Under the pieces are notes generated by a model. The model saw only the letters and a program-made list of their open reading frames with translations, searched no databases and had not been told where the DNA came from. DNA of 64,000 bases, taken from positions 101,971 to 165,970 of the forward strand of contig JBBCJR010000002.1 of assembly GCA_037190805.1 (NCBI GenBank). The letters are read 5' to 3'. Below, piece by piece: positions 49,976 to 59,197 of this stretch (position 1 is the stretch's first letter; each line of letters begins with the position of its first letter). The position numbers and the translations under genes are program-made. The DNA comes from JBBCJR01 sp037190805. GTDB taxonomy: Bacteria > Pseudomonadota > Alphaproteobacteria > Sphingomonadales > Sphingomonadaceae.

Positions 49976-50769
49976 TGGCCACGGCACCGGATATGATCGA
50001 GCAGGCGGCTGATACTCAGCCTGAAGCTGTCGACTATGAGGCCGAAGCCCGCAAGATGGGCTGGAGCCCGCTCGATGAGTTCAAGGGCGACCCAAAGCAT
50101 CACCTTGATGCCGAGACATTCTACACGCGCGCTGTCGAGTACATGCCGATCGCGAAGGCGACCATAAAGAAGCTTTCCGAGCGGATCGACCGCATGGACA
50201 AAGATGCTCGAAAGCGGGCTGACTTCTTCAGCAAGGGTGAGCAGCGTGCCTATGAGCGGGCGCTTGCTGAAATTCGCGCCGAGCAGGAGGCCGCCGTCGA
50301 ATCCGGCGATCTCGAAGCGCACCGCAGAGCCGCTGAAAAGCTCGACAAGCTCGATAAACCCGGCACTGTCGTCGGTGACGACGATGAGGATCGCCGCACT
50401 GAAGAATTCGCCGATTGGGGCAAGGCCAACAAGTGGTACGCGACCAACTCCGTGATGCAGGCCTACGCCGACGCGCAAGCTCAAAAGCTGGTGAAGGCAA
50501 AGGGCGGGGGTTTTCTTGATCGGGATGACCTCGATGATGTCGCGGCCAAGGTGAAAGCCAAGTTCGCTGATGAGTTTCCAGAGGATCTGGGCATGAACCC
50601 GCGCCCCAAGCCTCGCAATCCTGTCGAGGGTGTCACGGCGCCTCGCGGGAGGTCCGGGGGCAAGTCCTTTGCCGACCTGCCAGCCGAGGCCCAGCGCATG
50701 TGCGACAAATGGGTCAAGAACGGCACGATCAAAAGCCGTGATGATTACATCAAGAACTATGCATGGTGA
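49972..50769 (+). CDS. Phage scaffold/capsid assembly protein
   Basis: The 265-residue acidic helical protein starts at ATG 49972 or 49975 after GGAGGAGG. The sequence has EAEARKMGWSPLDEFKGDPK at the start, long coiled helices (ALAEIRAEQEAAVESGDLEA) and a basic tail. Position between portal and coat and composition fit a scaffolding protein; not shown by motif. The stop overlaps the next gene start. Confidence 0.75.
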   Translation: MMATAPDMIEQAADTQPEAVDYEAEARKMGWSPLDEFKGDPKHHLDAETFYTRAVEYMPIAKATIKKLSERIDRMDKDARKRADFFSKGEQRAYERALAEIRAEQEAAVESGDLEAHRRAAEKLDKLDKPGTVVGDDDEDRRTEEFADWGKANKWYATNSVMQAYADAQAQKLVKAKGGGFLDRDDLDDVAAKVKAKFADEFPEDLGMNPRPKPRNPVEGVTAPRGRSGGKSFADLPAEAQRMCDKWVKNGTIKSRDDYIKNYAW

Positions 50770-51269
50770 TCAAGATGACTGATGATTACACCCCCCGTCC
50801 GCGCCGGGGGCGTCCGCCTCAAGTTCAGGATGTGACGTCGCCGTCTGTTCCTGCCTCGGATGCTGAAGGCGGAAAGACGAAACGCCGCCGCCGCGCGTCT
50901 GTTGGCGGCCACGCCCTGAAGCTGTCCGCGCCAATCAGAAAAGGTTTTGTCCGGCGGTGGTTCAACGATGACGGTAACCGTATTGCGGATGCCGATGCTT
51001 TGGGGTATGACTATGTCACCGAAGCGGGAGTACAATCATCTGACCCCGGCTCTCGCATTTCCCGCCTTGTAGGCACTAAGGCGAACGGCGAACCACTTCG
51101 GGCCTATCTCATGGAAACCCCTGACGAGCTTTATGCCGAGGGCGTGGCCGAGAAGGAAGCTCACAACCGGCAAATCGACGAAGCCATCGTCGCCGGTCGT
51201 GATTCAACGGGCCAGATGCCAGCCAACGCTGAAACATATGGCCAGGGTTCGATCAAATCGGATCGCTGA
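50763..51269 (+). CDS. Unknown head-region protein with AT-hook-like start
   Basis: The 168-residue protein begins RPRRGRPPQVQDVTSPSVP, an AT-hook-like stretch, then KTKRRRRASVGGHALKLSAP. The rest is more folded (PIRKGFVRRWFNDDGNRIAD, GYDYVTEAGVQSSDPGSRIS). The basic start suggests DNA or scaffold contact. The family is unrecognised, though such proteins often sit before the coat gene. Confidence 0.65.
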   Translation: MVIKMTDDYTPRPRRGRPPQVQDVTSPSVPASDAEGGKTKRRRRASVGGHALKLSAPIRKGFVRRWFNDDGNRIADADALGYDYVTEAGVQSSDPGSRISRLVGTKANGEPLRAYLMETPDELYAEGVAEKEAHNRQIDEAIVAGRDSTGQMPANAETYGQGSIKSDR

Positions 51270-51320
51270 CAGCCGCTAAGGTCGGCACCAGCGTTCCGGT
51301 GGAGCGCAAAAGGTGCCGAC

Positions 51321-51905
51321 ATGGCCAATCCCAATGTTCCTCGGGGACTCGTCCCCGCTCGCGGGGTCAACAGCCAGTATGTGACTGGCGGACTCCGCGC
51401 TTATGTCCACGCGAGTGGCGATTCAACTGCCTTGTATCAGGGCGACCCCGTCAAGCTGACTGGCACGAACTACACCGTCAACGGTGTGTCGCTGCCCGGC
51501 ATCACGCGGGCATCGACCGGCGATGTTATGGTCGGAGCGGTCGTCGGGGTTCTCCCGGCATCACGAGAGAGTTTGCCCTACGCGGCTGCATCGACCGAGC
51601 GCGTTGTCCTCGTCGATGACGATCCGAACAGCCTGTTCGAAATCCAGGACACGAATTCCGGTACGGCTCTGACCGATGCCGCCGTTGGCCTGAATGTCAA
51701 TTTCGCCGGCACGGGCGGCAATGCCGCCTACGGATGGTCGAACGTCACGCTCGACAACACGACCGAGGCGACCACGAACACGCTCGACCTGAAGATCGTC
51801 GATTTCGTCAATCGCGCGGACAACGCCAGCGGCGACACGGGGCCTGCGAAGTTCCTCGTCCGCATCAACCGGCACCAGTTCGTCAACCAGGTCGCGGGGG
51901 TCTAA
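51321..51905 (+). CDS. Phage head protein, probably decoration or minor structural
   Basis: The 194-residue protein is beta-rich (GGLRAYVHASGDSTALYQGD, LPGITRASTGDVMVGAVVGV, then NSLFEIQDTNSGTALTDAAV). It lies directly upstream of the capsid gene, which suits a head decoration or stabilising protein; no exact family is recognised. Cysteines are absent, as expected for virion exterior. Confidence 0.7.
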   Translation: MANPNVPRGLVPARGVNSQYVTGGLRAYVHASGDSTALYQGDPVKLTGTNYTVNGVSLPGITRASTGDVMVGAVVGVLPASRESLPYAAASTERVVLVDDDPNSLFEIQDTNSGTALTDAAVGLNVNFAGTGGNAAYGWSNVTLDNTTEATTNTLDLKIVDFVNRADNASGDTGPAKFLVRINRHQFVNQVAGV

Positions 51906-51908
51906 GCC

Positions 51909-52817
51909 ATGAGCACGATTACCACTGGCCAGATCGCCAAGCTGCTTTGGCCCGGCCTCAACGCCCGCTGGGGCACCAAGTACACCGAGCATGCCAAGGA
52001 ATACACGGACCTTGTGGACGTTCATTCCTCGGACATGGCCTACGAGGAAGATCAGGAGATGACGGGCTTCGGCCTAGCTCCCGTGAAGCCTCAGGGGTCG
52101 TCCACGGTGTACGACACTGCCGGGCAGGGCATCACCACCCGGTACACGCATATCGCCTATTCTCTGGGGTTCACCATCACGCGCGAAGCGTTGAAGGACA
52201 ATCTCTATGAAAAGATCGGCATGCAGCGTACCGGCTCGCTCGCGTTCTCCATGCGCCAGACGAAGGAGAATGTGGTCGCGAACATGTACAACCGCGCCAC
52301 CAATGGCAGTTATGTCGGGGGCGATGGTGTTTCGCTGCTTTCGGCATCACACCCGACCCTGTCCGGCAATCAGTCGAACATTATCGCAGTTTCGGCTGAC
52401 CTGTCGGAGGCGTCCCTTGAGGATCTGGTTATCCAGATCGGTCAGGCGACGAACTCTCGCGGCATGAAGATTTCACTTCAGACCCGCTCTCTGATCGTCC
52501 CGGTGGCGTTGCAGTTCGAGGCCGCTCGCATTCTGAAGTCCGCACTTCAGAATGACACTGCGAACAACGCCATCAATGCCCTGCGTGCAATGGGCATTTT
52601 CCCGGATGGCGTGAAGGTCAATCATTACCTTACCGATGCCGACGCGTTCTTCATCCGCACCAACGTGGATGAGGGCCTCAAGCTGTTCCAGCGCGAGGAG
52701 GCGGATTTCGCGCAGGACGAGGATTTCGACACGTCGAACCTCAAGTACAAGGCTTACGAGCGCTACAGCACCGGCTGGAGCGACTGGCGTGGCCTGTACG
52801 GTTCGCCGGGCGCGTGA
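51909..52817 (+). CDS. Major capsid protein
   Basis: The 302-residue protein has a Mu-like/P22-type coat pattern: LWPGLNARWGTKYTEHAKEY near 13, YSLGFTITREALKDNLYEKI near 85 and FSMRQTKENVVANMYNRATN near 115. RSLIVPVALQFEAARILKSA and ERYSTGWSDWRGLYGSPGA follow. Its place after scaffold and its size support the call. ATG follows 3 bases after the previous stop. Confidence 0.9.
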   Translation: MSTITTGQIAKLLWPGLNARWGTKYTEHAKEYTDLVDVHSSDMAYEEDQEMTGFGLAPVKPQGSSTVYDTAGQGITTRYTHIAYSLGFTITREALKDNLYEKIGMQRTGSLAFSMRQTKENVVANMYNRATNGSYVGGDGVSLLSASHPTLSGNQSNIIAVSADLSEASLEDLVIQIGQATNSRGMKISLQTRSLIVPVALQFEAARILKSALQNDTANNAINALRAMGIFPDGVKVNHYLTDADAFFIRTNVDEGLKLFQREEADFAQDEDFDTSNLKYKAYERYSTGWSDWRGLYGSPGA

Positions 52818-52868
52818 TGATGTGGGCCGGTCTTCGGATCGGCCCCTTCTTTTTCTGGAGATACGAAA

Positions 52869-53093
52869 ATGGCCACGACGAAACTGCGCGGCACACTCAA
52901 CGTAACCGATGGCATCGAGGTCGACGGCGTGCCGATCGGCGGTGCTGGAGGCCTTCCGGCCCCGACAGGATCAGTGCGCGGTGGTGTCCTTCAGCAGCCG
53001 GCCTTTGGGAACATCGGCGGGGCGCCATCGCAGGCGAACTTCAACAACCTGCTTCAGGCGCTTCGGGACGCTGGCGTTATCGCTGCGGCTTGA
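52869..53093 (+). CDS. Head fibre-like small virion protein
   Basis: The 74-residue protein (MATTKLRGTLNVTDGIEVDG onward) has Gly/Pro-rich repeats and ends NFNNLLQALRDAGVIAAA, the common ending of phage head fibre proteins. A GGAGATACGAAA region gives a ribosome site. It is probably a surface fibre on the head; this is based on style. Confidence 0.65.
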   Translation: MATTKLRGTLNVTDGIEVDGVPIGGAGGLPAPTGSVRGGVLQQPAFGNIGGAPSQANFNNLLQALRDAGVIAAA

Positions 53094-53106
53094 TCGGGAG
53101 GGTGAC

Positions 53107-53238
53107 ATGACGGCGAAGTCCACACAAAGCACAGCGAAGGCTCCGACCAAGGTGGTGAGCGCTGACGAGAAACTGGCGATGCTCATCGAGCTTGCCCGGC
53201 GGAACGGCTGGACCATCCCCAAGGGCTTGGAGGGCTGA
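53107..53238 (+). CDS. 43-residue virion-region protein
   Basis: ATG 53107 follows GGGAGGTGAC and opens a 43-residue frame (STQSTAKAPTKVVSADEKLA, ending with LARRNGWTIPKGLEG). Good ribosome site and a spacing of 3 bases to the next gene support it. No known family. Confidence 0.6.
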   Translation: MTAKSTQSTAKAPTKVVSADEKLAMLIELARRNGWTIPKGLEG

Positions 53239-53241
53239 TCG

Positions 53242-53487
53242 ATGGGCCGCATCCAGAATGACCTGTCCACCGTCCATGACGCTCTCACGGTGACGCCAAG
53301 CGATACCACTGTCCTGCCCGCGGGGGTTCGTGCGCTGTGGATTGGTGGAGCGGGTGATGTGACAGTCAGGTTTGCCGCGACGAGGCGCGTTGTGGAGTAC
53401 GCCGCTGTTCCGGCAGGGCGTCACCTGGTGCAGGTCGACCAGGTTCTAGCCGCCACGACAGCGACCGATATCCTGGCGGAATATTGA
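53242..53487 (+). CDS. Phage spike base protein, RCAP_Rcc01079-type
   Basis: The 81-residue protein matches the small spike base family known from Rhodobacter gene transfer agents. VTPSDTTVLPAGVRALWIGG, GDVTVRFAATRRVVEYAAVP and QVLAATTATDILAEY are the key segments. Its role is at the tip of tail or spike. It overlaps the following ATG through TGATG. Confidence 0.75.
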   Translation: MGRIQNDLSTVHDALTVTPSDTTVLPAGVRALWIGGAGDVTVRFAATRRVVEYAAVPAGRHLVQVDQVLAATTATDILAEY

Positions 53488-53711
53488 TGGACGCCAACGC
53501 TATCTGCGATGCGTCTGGCTTCAAGGTGAAGCTGTCCGCTCTGGTCCGCCAGTGGGACGGCGCCCTTGTCGACCGACGCTTCGTTGATCGGCGCAACCCT
53601 CAGGATTTCGTGCGCGGCGTCCCGGATCGGCAGGACTTGCCCTACAGCCGCCCGGAGTCGCCTGACCAGTTTATCGACCCGATGAGCCCGGTGAGGCCCG
53701 AAGACCTATGA
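53487..53711 (+). CDS. 74-residue phage protein, conserved head-tail region style
   Basis: The protein (ANAICDASGFKVKLSALVRQ, then NPQDFVRGVPDRQDLPYSRP) starts at ATG 53487 that overlaps the previous stop. Proteins with the GFK-KLSALV-RQWDG and HPQDFVRGVPDR-like pattern are common in alphaproteobacterial phages and GTA-like regions. No function known. Confidence 0.65.
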   Translation: MDANAICDASGFKVKLSALVRQWDGALVDRRFVDRRNPQDFVRGVPDRQDLPYSRPESPDQFIDPMSPVRPEDL

Positions 53712-53869
53712 TGGAAGGGCGCATCGAGGGGCGGAATACCGGCGATGTCTATGAAATCCGGCAGGGCAACACGCTTCTCCGTTCCATTCCGCTGAAAGAA
53801 GCGCGTCTGGACGAGAAGCTCTCTCTCGCCATTCGCCGCAACGGCTGGGAGCCGATCAATGTCGGTTAG
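53708..53869 (+). CDS. 53-residue phage protein
   Basis: ATG 53708 overlaps the previous stop (ATGA) and opens a 53-residue frame ending TAG 53867-53869. The product (GRNTGDVYEIRQGNTLLRSI, then EARLDEKLSLAIRRNGWEPI) is charged and folded-looking. It overlaps the gp4-like ATG at 53859 by 11 bases. No family known. Confidence 0.55.
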   Translation: MMEGRIEGRNTGDVYEIRQGNTLLRSIPLKEARLDEKLSLAIRRNGWEPINVG

Positions 53870-54566
53870 TGGGGTCATTACCTACACGCTCGGCCTCAAT
53901 GAGATCATCGAGGAGGCTCTGGACGTGATCGGGGTCGGCTCAGAGGGCGAGCTGATCACGGCCGACATGTATGCGCGCGGCAAGCGTTCGCTCAACCTGA
54001 TGTTGAAGACGTGGAACGCGCAAGATGACCTGTGGCGCCGCACGCTGGTTTCAGTTCCAATGGTCGCGGGGGTGGCGCAGTACGCGCTGGCGCCGAAGCC
54101 GATGCGCGTCCTCTCCGCGCGCCGGAAGCAGGCGGTGGGCGGGTATGAGACCCCGATGACGGAGTGGTCGAGGCAGGAGTATCTGGACCAGCCATCAAAG
54201 ACGCAGTCGCCATCGACGCCCGTCAATTTCTATTATGACCCGCAGCGCGACGACGGTCTGCTCTACGTCTGGCCCGCGCCTTCTGTGGCCGTCGCCCCGA
54301 CGATCACAGTCGAACTGGACGTTCTGCGGCCGATGTTCATCATGGACAGCAGCGCGGACACGCTCGATCTGCCGGAGGAATGGCAGGAGACGGTGGTGAT
54401 GAACCTCGCCTCTCGCCTGATGATGAAATATCCGGTCAATGATCCCGCAATCGCTGCGAAGGTCGATGGCGCAGCGGTGAATCTGTTCGCTCGCCTCAAG
54501 GCTTGGGATAATGAGCCGGTGTCGATCTTCCTTCAGCCTGATGACCGGTGGGGGTGCGCGCGGTGA
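53859..54566 (+). CDS. P22 gp4-like tail accessory/head completion protein
   Basis: The 235-residue protein has EEALDVIGVGSEGELITADM and SLNLMLKTWNAQDDLWRRTL, the family pattern of P22 tail accessory factor gp4 and related head-tail connectors. LPEEWQETVVMNLASRLMMK is another common segment. It follows the coat block and precedes the gp10-like gene, as in P22. Longer than P22 gp4 (166 residues). Confidence 0.82.
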   Translation: MSVSGVITYTLGLNEIIEEALDVIGVGSEGELITADMYARGKRSLNLMLKTWNAQDDLWRRTLVSVPMVAGVAQYALAPKPMRVLSARRKQAVGGYETPMTEWSRQEYLDQPSKTQSPSTPVNFYYDPQRDDGLLYVWPAPSVAVAPTITVELDVLRPMFIMDSSADTLDLPEEWQETVVMNLASRLMMKYPVNDPAIAAKVDGAAVNLFARLKAWDNEPVSIFLQPDDRWGCAR

Positions 54567-55915
54567 GGCCCACGAAGCCGGCGCTTCAGTATAGTCAGGG
54601 CCGCTCAAAACCTTGGGCTGGCTCGCAGCTGGTCAACTGCTTCTCCGAGATGGCAGACGGGGACAAGACGACCGAATTCGCAATCATGGCCATTCCTGGA
54701 CTAAGGGTCTTTGCTCAGGTTGGCAGCGGCCCGCTGCGGGGCGCCCATGTGATGGGCGGCCTAGTCTACATTGTCTCAGGGAATAGCCTGTGGTCGATGA
54801 CCAGGACGGGTTCGGTGTCTCTAATCGGGTCACTGCCAGGTAGTGGCCCTGTTCGCATGGCAGACAATGGCGACGAGCTGGCGATATGCAGTTCTGGCAC
54901 AGGCTATGTTCTGTCGGGCGGAGTCATATCGACCCCTGTCGGAATGTTCGTGTCTGATGTGGCCTATATCGACAGCTATATCGTCTGGACCATCGCCGAT
55001 TCCGACCAAGTGATCCCTTCGGGCATCAATGACGCCCTATCCTACGACATTCTTGACGTGTTCACCGCAGAGGGCTCGCCGGACGGTCTGAAGGGGCTGA
55101 TCAATGACCACCGAGAGCTTCAGCTGTTTGGCGACAGCACCATCGAGATTTTCTACAATGCGGGTGGCCAGGATCAGATATTCGAGCGACAGGGTAATGC
55201 GTTCATCGAGCGTGGCTGCTTCGATCGAGACAGCATCGTAAAGATCGACAACAGCGTCCAGTTTTGGGGTGACGATCGGATCGTCTACCGCCTCGACGGC
55301 TATTCGCCGATTCGCATTTCCACCCATGCGATCGAGCATCGCCTCGCGGACTGTTCATATGCGCGCGGATTCACCTACACGCAGGAAGGGCATAAATTCT
55401 ACTGCCTGAGCACGGACGTCGGGACGTTTGTTTATGACCTCGCGACAGGAGCCTGGCACGAGCGCAAGTCCCGAGGCATGGAGCGTTACCGCGTAGAGTC
55501 GGCAGTGGCAGCGTGGGGCCGGACCTTCCTCTTGGATGGATTCAACGGCAACGTCTACGCGCCTGACCTCGACGTCTTCACCGAGAATGGTGAGATGATC
55601 TCGGTCGAGATCGGCCTTCCGACCATGGAAGCAAGCCGAGAAGAGGTCGCAATGTACGCCTTCGAGGCGTTCTGCGAAAGTGGCGTCGGACTGAATGACG
55701 GGCAGGGCTCCGACCCGCAAATCATGCTCAAATACAGTGATGACGGCGGCCGGACATGGTCGAACGAGCTGTGGCGTTCACTGGGCCGGATAGGCGAGTA
55801 TAGGGCGCGTGCAATCTGGCGCCGTCTCGGCCGCTTTCGGACCCGGCAAATTCGCCTGACCATGACGGACCCAGTGCGGAAATTCGTCATGGGGTTCTAC
55901 GCGGATATCCGCTGA
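54563..55915 (+). CDS. P22 gp10-like packaged-DNA stabilisation protein
   Basis: The 450-residue protein starts at GTG 54563 overlapping the previous stop. Signatures are SQLVNCFSEMADGDKTTEFA and IPGLRVFAQVGSGPLRGAHV, then LQLFGDSTIEIFYNAGGQDQ and CFDRDSIVKIDNSVQFWGDD. These match the P22 gp10 tail hub family. It seals the portal channel below gp4. P22 gp10 is 472 residues. Confidence 0.88.
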   Translation: MRPTKPALQYSQGRSKPWAGSQLVNCFSEMADGDKTTEFAIMAIPGLRVFAQVGSGPLRGAHVMGGLVYIVSGNSLWSMTRTGSVSLIGSLPGSGPVRMADNGDELAICSSGTGYVLSGGVISTPVGMFVSDVAYIDSYIVWTIADSDQVIPSGINDALSYDILDVFTAEGSPDGLKGLINDHRELQLFGDSTIEIFYNAGGQDQIFERQGNAFIERGCFDRDSIVKIDNSVQFWGDDRIVYRLDGYSPIRISTHAIEHRLADCSYARGFTYTQEGHKFYCLSTDVGTFVYDLATGAWHERKSRGMERYRVESAVAAWGRTFLLDGFNGNVYAPDLDVFTENGEMISVEIGLPTMEASREEVAMYAFEAFCESGVGLNDGQGSDPQIMLKYSDDGGRTWSNELWRSLGRIGEYRARAIWRRLGRFRTRQIRLTMTDPVRKFVMGFYADIR

Positions 55916-56679
55916 TGGCCTTCACGATCAACCCGCCGAACAGCGCGCTTGTCGACAGCCGGGGGATCATTACCCCACCTTGGTATAGGTTCTTCGCCAG
56001 GATCCAAAAGGTCTTGGGCGATGAGATCGTTAGCCAGCTCGTCCAGTCTCCGATCCTGACATGGGCACCATCATCGGCGTTGAGTAACGAGCGAGTGCTG
56101 ACGGCAGGCGGAGGAATTGACCTCGCGCTTGGCGCCCAGTCTTTCGAGGTCGGCCTTGAGCCCAGCGGCGTTGCTGCCGATACCTATGGCGATAGCTCGC
56201 ATTTCGTCACGATAACGGTCGATGGATATGGCAGGATCACGGCCGCCTCGCAGGTAGAACTGAATAGTGACAATGTGACGGAAGGCGCGGCAAATCTTTT
56301 CTTCACCGACGCCCGCTCCCGCGCCGCGCTATCGGCTGGAGAAGGGCTGAACTACGACGACGCCACCGGCGTAATAGCGCTTGCTAACGAGGCGTCACGG
56401 CTTGGCATCCGCACGTTAACAGGAAGTTCCGCCGTAACGGATGTGGATTACACGATCCTGTGTGACGCGGCCGGCGGTCCTATTACCGTGTCACTCCCGG
56501 ACGCAGTTGCCAGCGCGCGGCGGATCATCGGGATAAAAAAGACGGACGTCAGCGCGAACAGTGTCACGGTCGCCGCTTCTGGGGGGGATTTGATTGACGG
56601 TTCAGGCACGATTTCGATCACGGCACAATGGCAGTCATACACCATTCATTGCGACGGCGCAGGATGGTTCGTCATATGA
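55915..56679 (+). CDS. Tail needle or fibre-like protein
   Basis: The 254-residue protein is beta-rich. The N-terminus (NPPNSALVDSRGIITPPWYR) resembles attachment tips, and TEGAANLFFTDARSRAALSA is the usual tail fibre repeat. A C-terminal domain (GPITVSLPDAVASARRIIGI) recalls receptor-binding heads. It follows the gp10-like gene, the place of P22 gp26. It shares the previous gene's last base with its start. Confidence 0.7.
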   Translation: MAFTINPPNSALVDSRGIITPPWYRFFARIQKVLGDEIVSQLVQSPILTWAPSSALSNERVLTAGGGIDLALGAQSFEVGLEPSGVAADTYGDSSHFVTITVDGYGRITAASQVELNSDNVTEGAANLFFTDARSRAALSAGEGLNYDDATGVIALANEASRLGIRTLTGSSAVTDVDYTILCDAAGGPITVSLPDAVASARRIIGIKKTDVSANSVTVAASGGDLIDGSGTISITAQWQSYTIHCDGAGWFVI

Positions 56680-57188
56680 CCTATGATCCATCAAGCAGCG
56701 CCGCGATCGCCGCACTGGTCATGGGCATGAGTGGCAAGGCAAGCCAAAGCAGCATCGAGGCATTGGCTGACGCGATGCCGATACCGTCGCCTAACAATCC
56801 GGCGACAGAAGCGTTGGCCGCATGGGCAGGCGATGAAACGAAATGGGTCAGCCGCGAAGGCCATGTTCACCCGCGATCGACCAGTGTCACCTATGGGGCG
56901 ATTGGGTCGGGTGGCACTGCAACAGTGACCTTCAGTCGTTCCTTCCCGACCCAGCCGGGGCTGATGATTACCGAGATTGCTGGGTCAGCTACACAACCCG
57001 CCGTGTTCAAGGTCGAAAGTTGGGTAACATCGAGCGGGCGCTACACCGGATGCGTCGTGCGCGCGTGGCGGAGCCAGACGATCCCGCAGAACCTTGTCAC
57101 ATTACTTCTTGGTTCCGTGTTCAATATCTTCGGCGGCGCCGTTTCCGGCGCGCAGTTCAGCTGTATTGCCGCGACACGTTCGGACTAG
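56676..57188 (+). CDS. Unknown tail-associated protein
   Basis: The 170-residue protein starts at ATG 56676 overlapping the previous stop. SSAAIAALVMGMSGKASQSS at the start and beta strands later (YGAIGSGGTATVTFSRSFPT, SGRYTGCVVRAWRSQTIPQN) suggest a fibre or spike tip. No known family is assigned. Confidence 0.6.
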   Translation: MTYDPSSSAAIAALVMGMSGKASQSSIEALADAMPIPSPNNPATEALAAWAGDETKWVSREGHVHPRSTSVTYGAIGSGGTATVTFSRSFPTQPGLMITEIAGSATQPAVFKVESWVTSSGRYTGCVVRAWRSQTIPQNLVTLLLGSVFNIFGGAVSGAQFSCIAATRSD

Positions 57189-57308
57189 TCGGCTTGCCTT
57201 AATTGGTCGCTTCATTTATCCTGTGGCTGTGACGCGTAATGCGGGCCGCAGATGGGGCGGCCGGTCACTCAGACAACCATCGCCAAGCGGCAAATTGTCT
57301 GAGGTCAG

Positions 57309-57776
57309 ATGCGTCAATTCGTGATCAGAGATGCGACTAAAGAAGACATCGGGGCGCTTGTCCTGATTGGGGAGCGCTTCTTCGATGAGTCGCGTTTCGC
57401 GGACGTCATGCAATTCGATCCCGACAGCCTGCGGGATACGCTGGAAAAGCTCATCGAAGACCCAGACGGTATCGTGCTGGTTGCTGCCGGCCCAGTGAAC
57501 CTGATCGGAGTGGCTGGGGGCTTGGTCCATCCGTCCTACTTCAATCGCGCCCATATCACCGGGCAGGAACTGTTTTGGTGGGTTGACCCTGATCGCAGAG
57601 GCGTTGTCGGATCGTCGCTCTTCGACGCTCTAGAGTTAGAGGCGCGAACGAAAGGCGCTCGATCGTGGGCGATGATTGCGCTGTCCACACTCAATCCTGA
57701 TGGTGTTGGCCAATTCTACGAGCGGCACGGCTACCGTCCTTCGGAGCGCACATACATCAAGGCATTGGAGGCTTAG
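57309..57776 (+). CDS. GNAT family N-acetyltransferase encoded among virion genes
   Basis: The 155-residue protein has a GNAT fold: the N-terminal MRQFVIRDATKEDIGALVLI, the acetyl-CoA motif WVDPDRRGVVGSSLFDALEL (R-R-x-x-x-G) near 98, and FYERHGYRPSERTYIKALE at the end. It has its own start after GAGGTCAG. Small GNAT genes occur in this position in other podoviruses, but their target is unknown. Confidence 0.85.
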   Translation: MRQFVIRDATKEDIGALVLIGERFFDESRFADVMQFDPDSLRDTLEKLIEDPDGIVLVAAGPVNLIGVAGGLVHPSYFNRAHITGQELFWWVDPDRRGVVGSSLFDALELEARTKGARSWAMIALSTLNPDGVGQFYERHGYRPSERTYIKALEA

Positions 57777-58481
57777 ATGGCTATCGGGACAACTGCCGCG
57801 ATTATCGGCGGCTCGGTTCTTGGCGCCGGCGCGAGCGTCATCGCTGGCGGGAAAGCGGCCGGAGCGCAGAAGGATGCGGCGGCGAGGCAGGAGCGCTTGG
57901 CAAACGACCAAATCGCAGAGGAACGTCGCCAGTTCGATCTGACGCGATCCGACTTCGCACCCTACCGGGAAACCGGCACCAGGGCACTGGATACGCTGTC
58001 CAGCCTCTATGGCGTCAACCCAAGCGGCCGAACGCTCGATCCATCGGCGGCTGTCGCTGCTACGCCGGGCTATCAGTTCCGCATGGCTGAGGGGCTGAAG
58101 GCGATTGATCGGTCGAATGCGGCGCGTGGCGTCCTGAATAGCGGGGGGGCAGATAAAGCGCGCCTACGCTTTGCCGAGGGCTTGGCGGCTGATGAATATG
58201 GCCAGTACGCCAACCGCCTAGCAGCGTTGGCAGGGGTCGGGCAGTCCGCGACGGGATCGACGGCGGCAGCAGGACAGGCGGCCGTAGGAGGCATAGCCAA
58301 TGCGCGCGGCGCAGCGGGCAACGCGATTGGCGCTGCCGGCAATGCGCGTGCATCGAGCTATGCCAACACCGGGGCGGCCATCACAGGTATCACCAACAAT
58401 TTAGCGTCAGCCTATCTCACAGGAGCGTTTGGCGGTGGGCGCAATGCCTATGGCGTGGCCGGATCGGGGGGCATCTACTGA
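57777..58481 (+). CDS. DNA ejection protein (P22 gp7-like position)
   Basis: The 234-residue protein has a Gly-rich hydrophobic N-terminus (IIGGSVLGAGASVIAGGKAA), a Phe/Tyr middle (FDLTRSDFAPYRETGTRALD), and a long Ala/Gly-rich C-terminus (AAGNAIGAAGNARASSYANT). This matches ejection proteins of podoviruses. It starts one base after the GNAT stop and shares its stop with the next start. Confidence 0.78.
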   Translation: MAIGTTAAIIGGSVLGAGASVIAGGKAAGAQKDAAARQERLANDQIAEERRQFDLTRSDFAPYRETGTRALDTLSSLYGVNPSGRTLDPSAAVAATPGYQFRMAEGLKAIDRSNAARGVLNSGGADKARLRFAEGLAADEYGQYANRLAALAGVGQSATGSTAAAGQAAVGGIANARGAAGNAIGAAGNARASSYANTGAAITGITNNLASAYLTGAFGGGRNAYGVAGSGGIY

Positions 58482-59197
58482 TGGCTGATCCTTGGAGCAT
58501 CCTCGCCCAAGCGCGGGCGGACACACCGAACCTCGGGGCGCTCTACATGGGCGCCAACCGTCAGCGCATCGCGGATATGATGCAGCAGCGTCAGTTCGCC
58601 TTGGATGAGGCAAAGGCCGATCGCGAGCATCAGCTTCTGATGTCCCGGCAGAAGGCTGGAAGTTTGGTGGCGTCTGGTGACACGAAGGGCGCACGAGAGA
58701 CAGCCGCGTCCGCGGGCGACTTTGATCTGGTCAAGGCACTTGACGGGATGAGCGAGAATAACCGGGTGGCAGCTGGCAAGCGTGCGGATGCGATCGGTAA
58801 TGCCGCTCTGTTCGTCCAGAGCCAGCCCGAGGAACTCCGCTCCGCGCTCTGGGATGATGCCATCCGCAACCTGTCCTCGCAGGGATACGACGGCTTGGAA
58901 CGGTACATCGGTCAGTACAGCCCGCAGGCGTTGAACAGCGCCATCGCGGGGTCGTCTGCGACGAAGGAATATTTCTCCAATCGCAGTTCTGATCGATCTT
59001 TTGAGGCGACACAGGCGCAGCGCGAGGAAGCGCGCGGCCGATGGGAAGTCTCTGAAGCCCGTGCGGCTCGTGCGGAGGGCAGAGCGCAGCGCCGTTTCGA
59101 GGAACGCGACCTCGACCGTCAAGCGCTCTCTGGCCGCTACGCCGGGCTAGGTGTCGGGGGGCGTTCGTTCGATGACACTTCGGATCTGGACTACTAA
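58481..59197 (+). CDS. Internal virion/DNA ejection protein (gp20-like position)
   Basis: The 238-residue protein is hydrophilic and helical (MADPWSILAQARADTPNLGA, QQRQFALDEAKADREHQLLM). The C-terminus is coiled-coil-like and Arg/Glu-rich (REEARGRWEVSEARAARAEG). Its place between gp7-like and large gp16-like genes is that of P22 gp20. The call rests on context more than motifs. Confidence 0.7.
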   Translation: MADPWSILAQARADTPNLGALYMGANRQRIADMMQQRQFALDEAKADREHQLLMSRQKAGSLVASGDTKGARETAASAGDFDLVKALDGMSENNRVAAGKRADAIGNAALFVQSQPEELRSALWDDAIRNLSSQGYDGLERYIGQYSPQALNSAIAGSSATKEYFSNRSSDRSFEATQAQREEARGRWEVSEARAARAEGRAQRRFEERDLDRQALSGRYAGLGVGGRSFDDTSDLDY

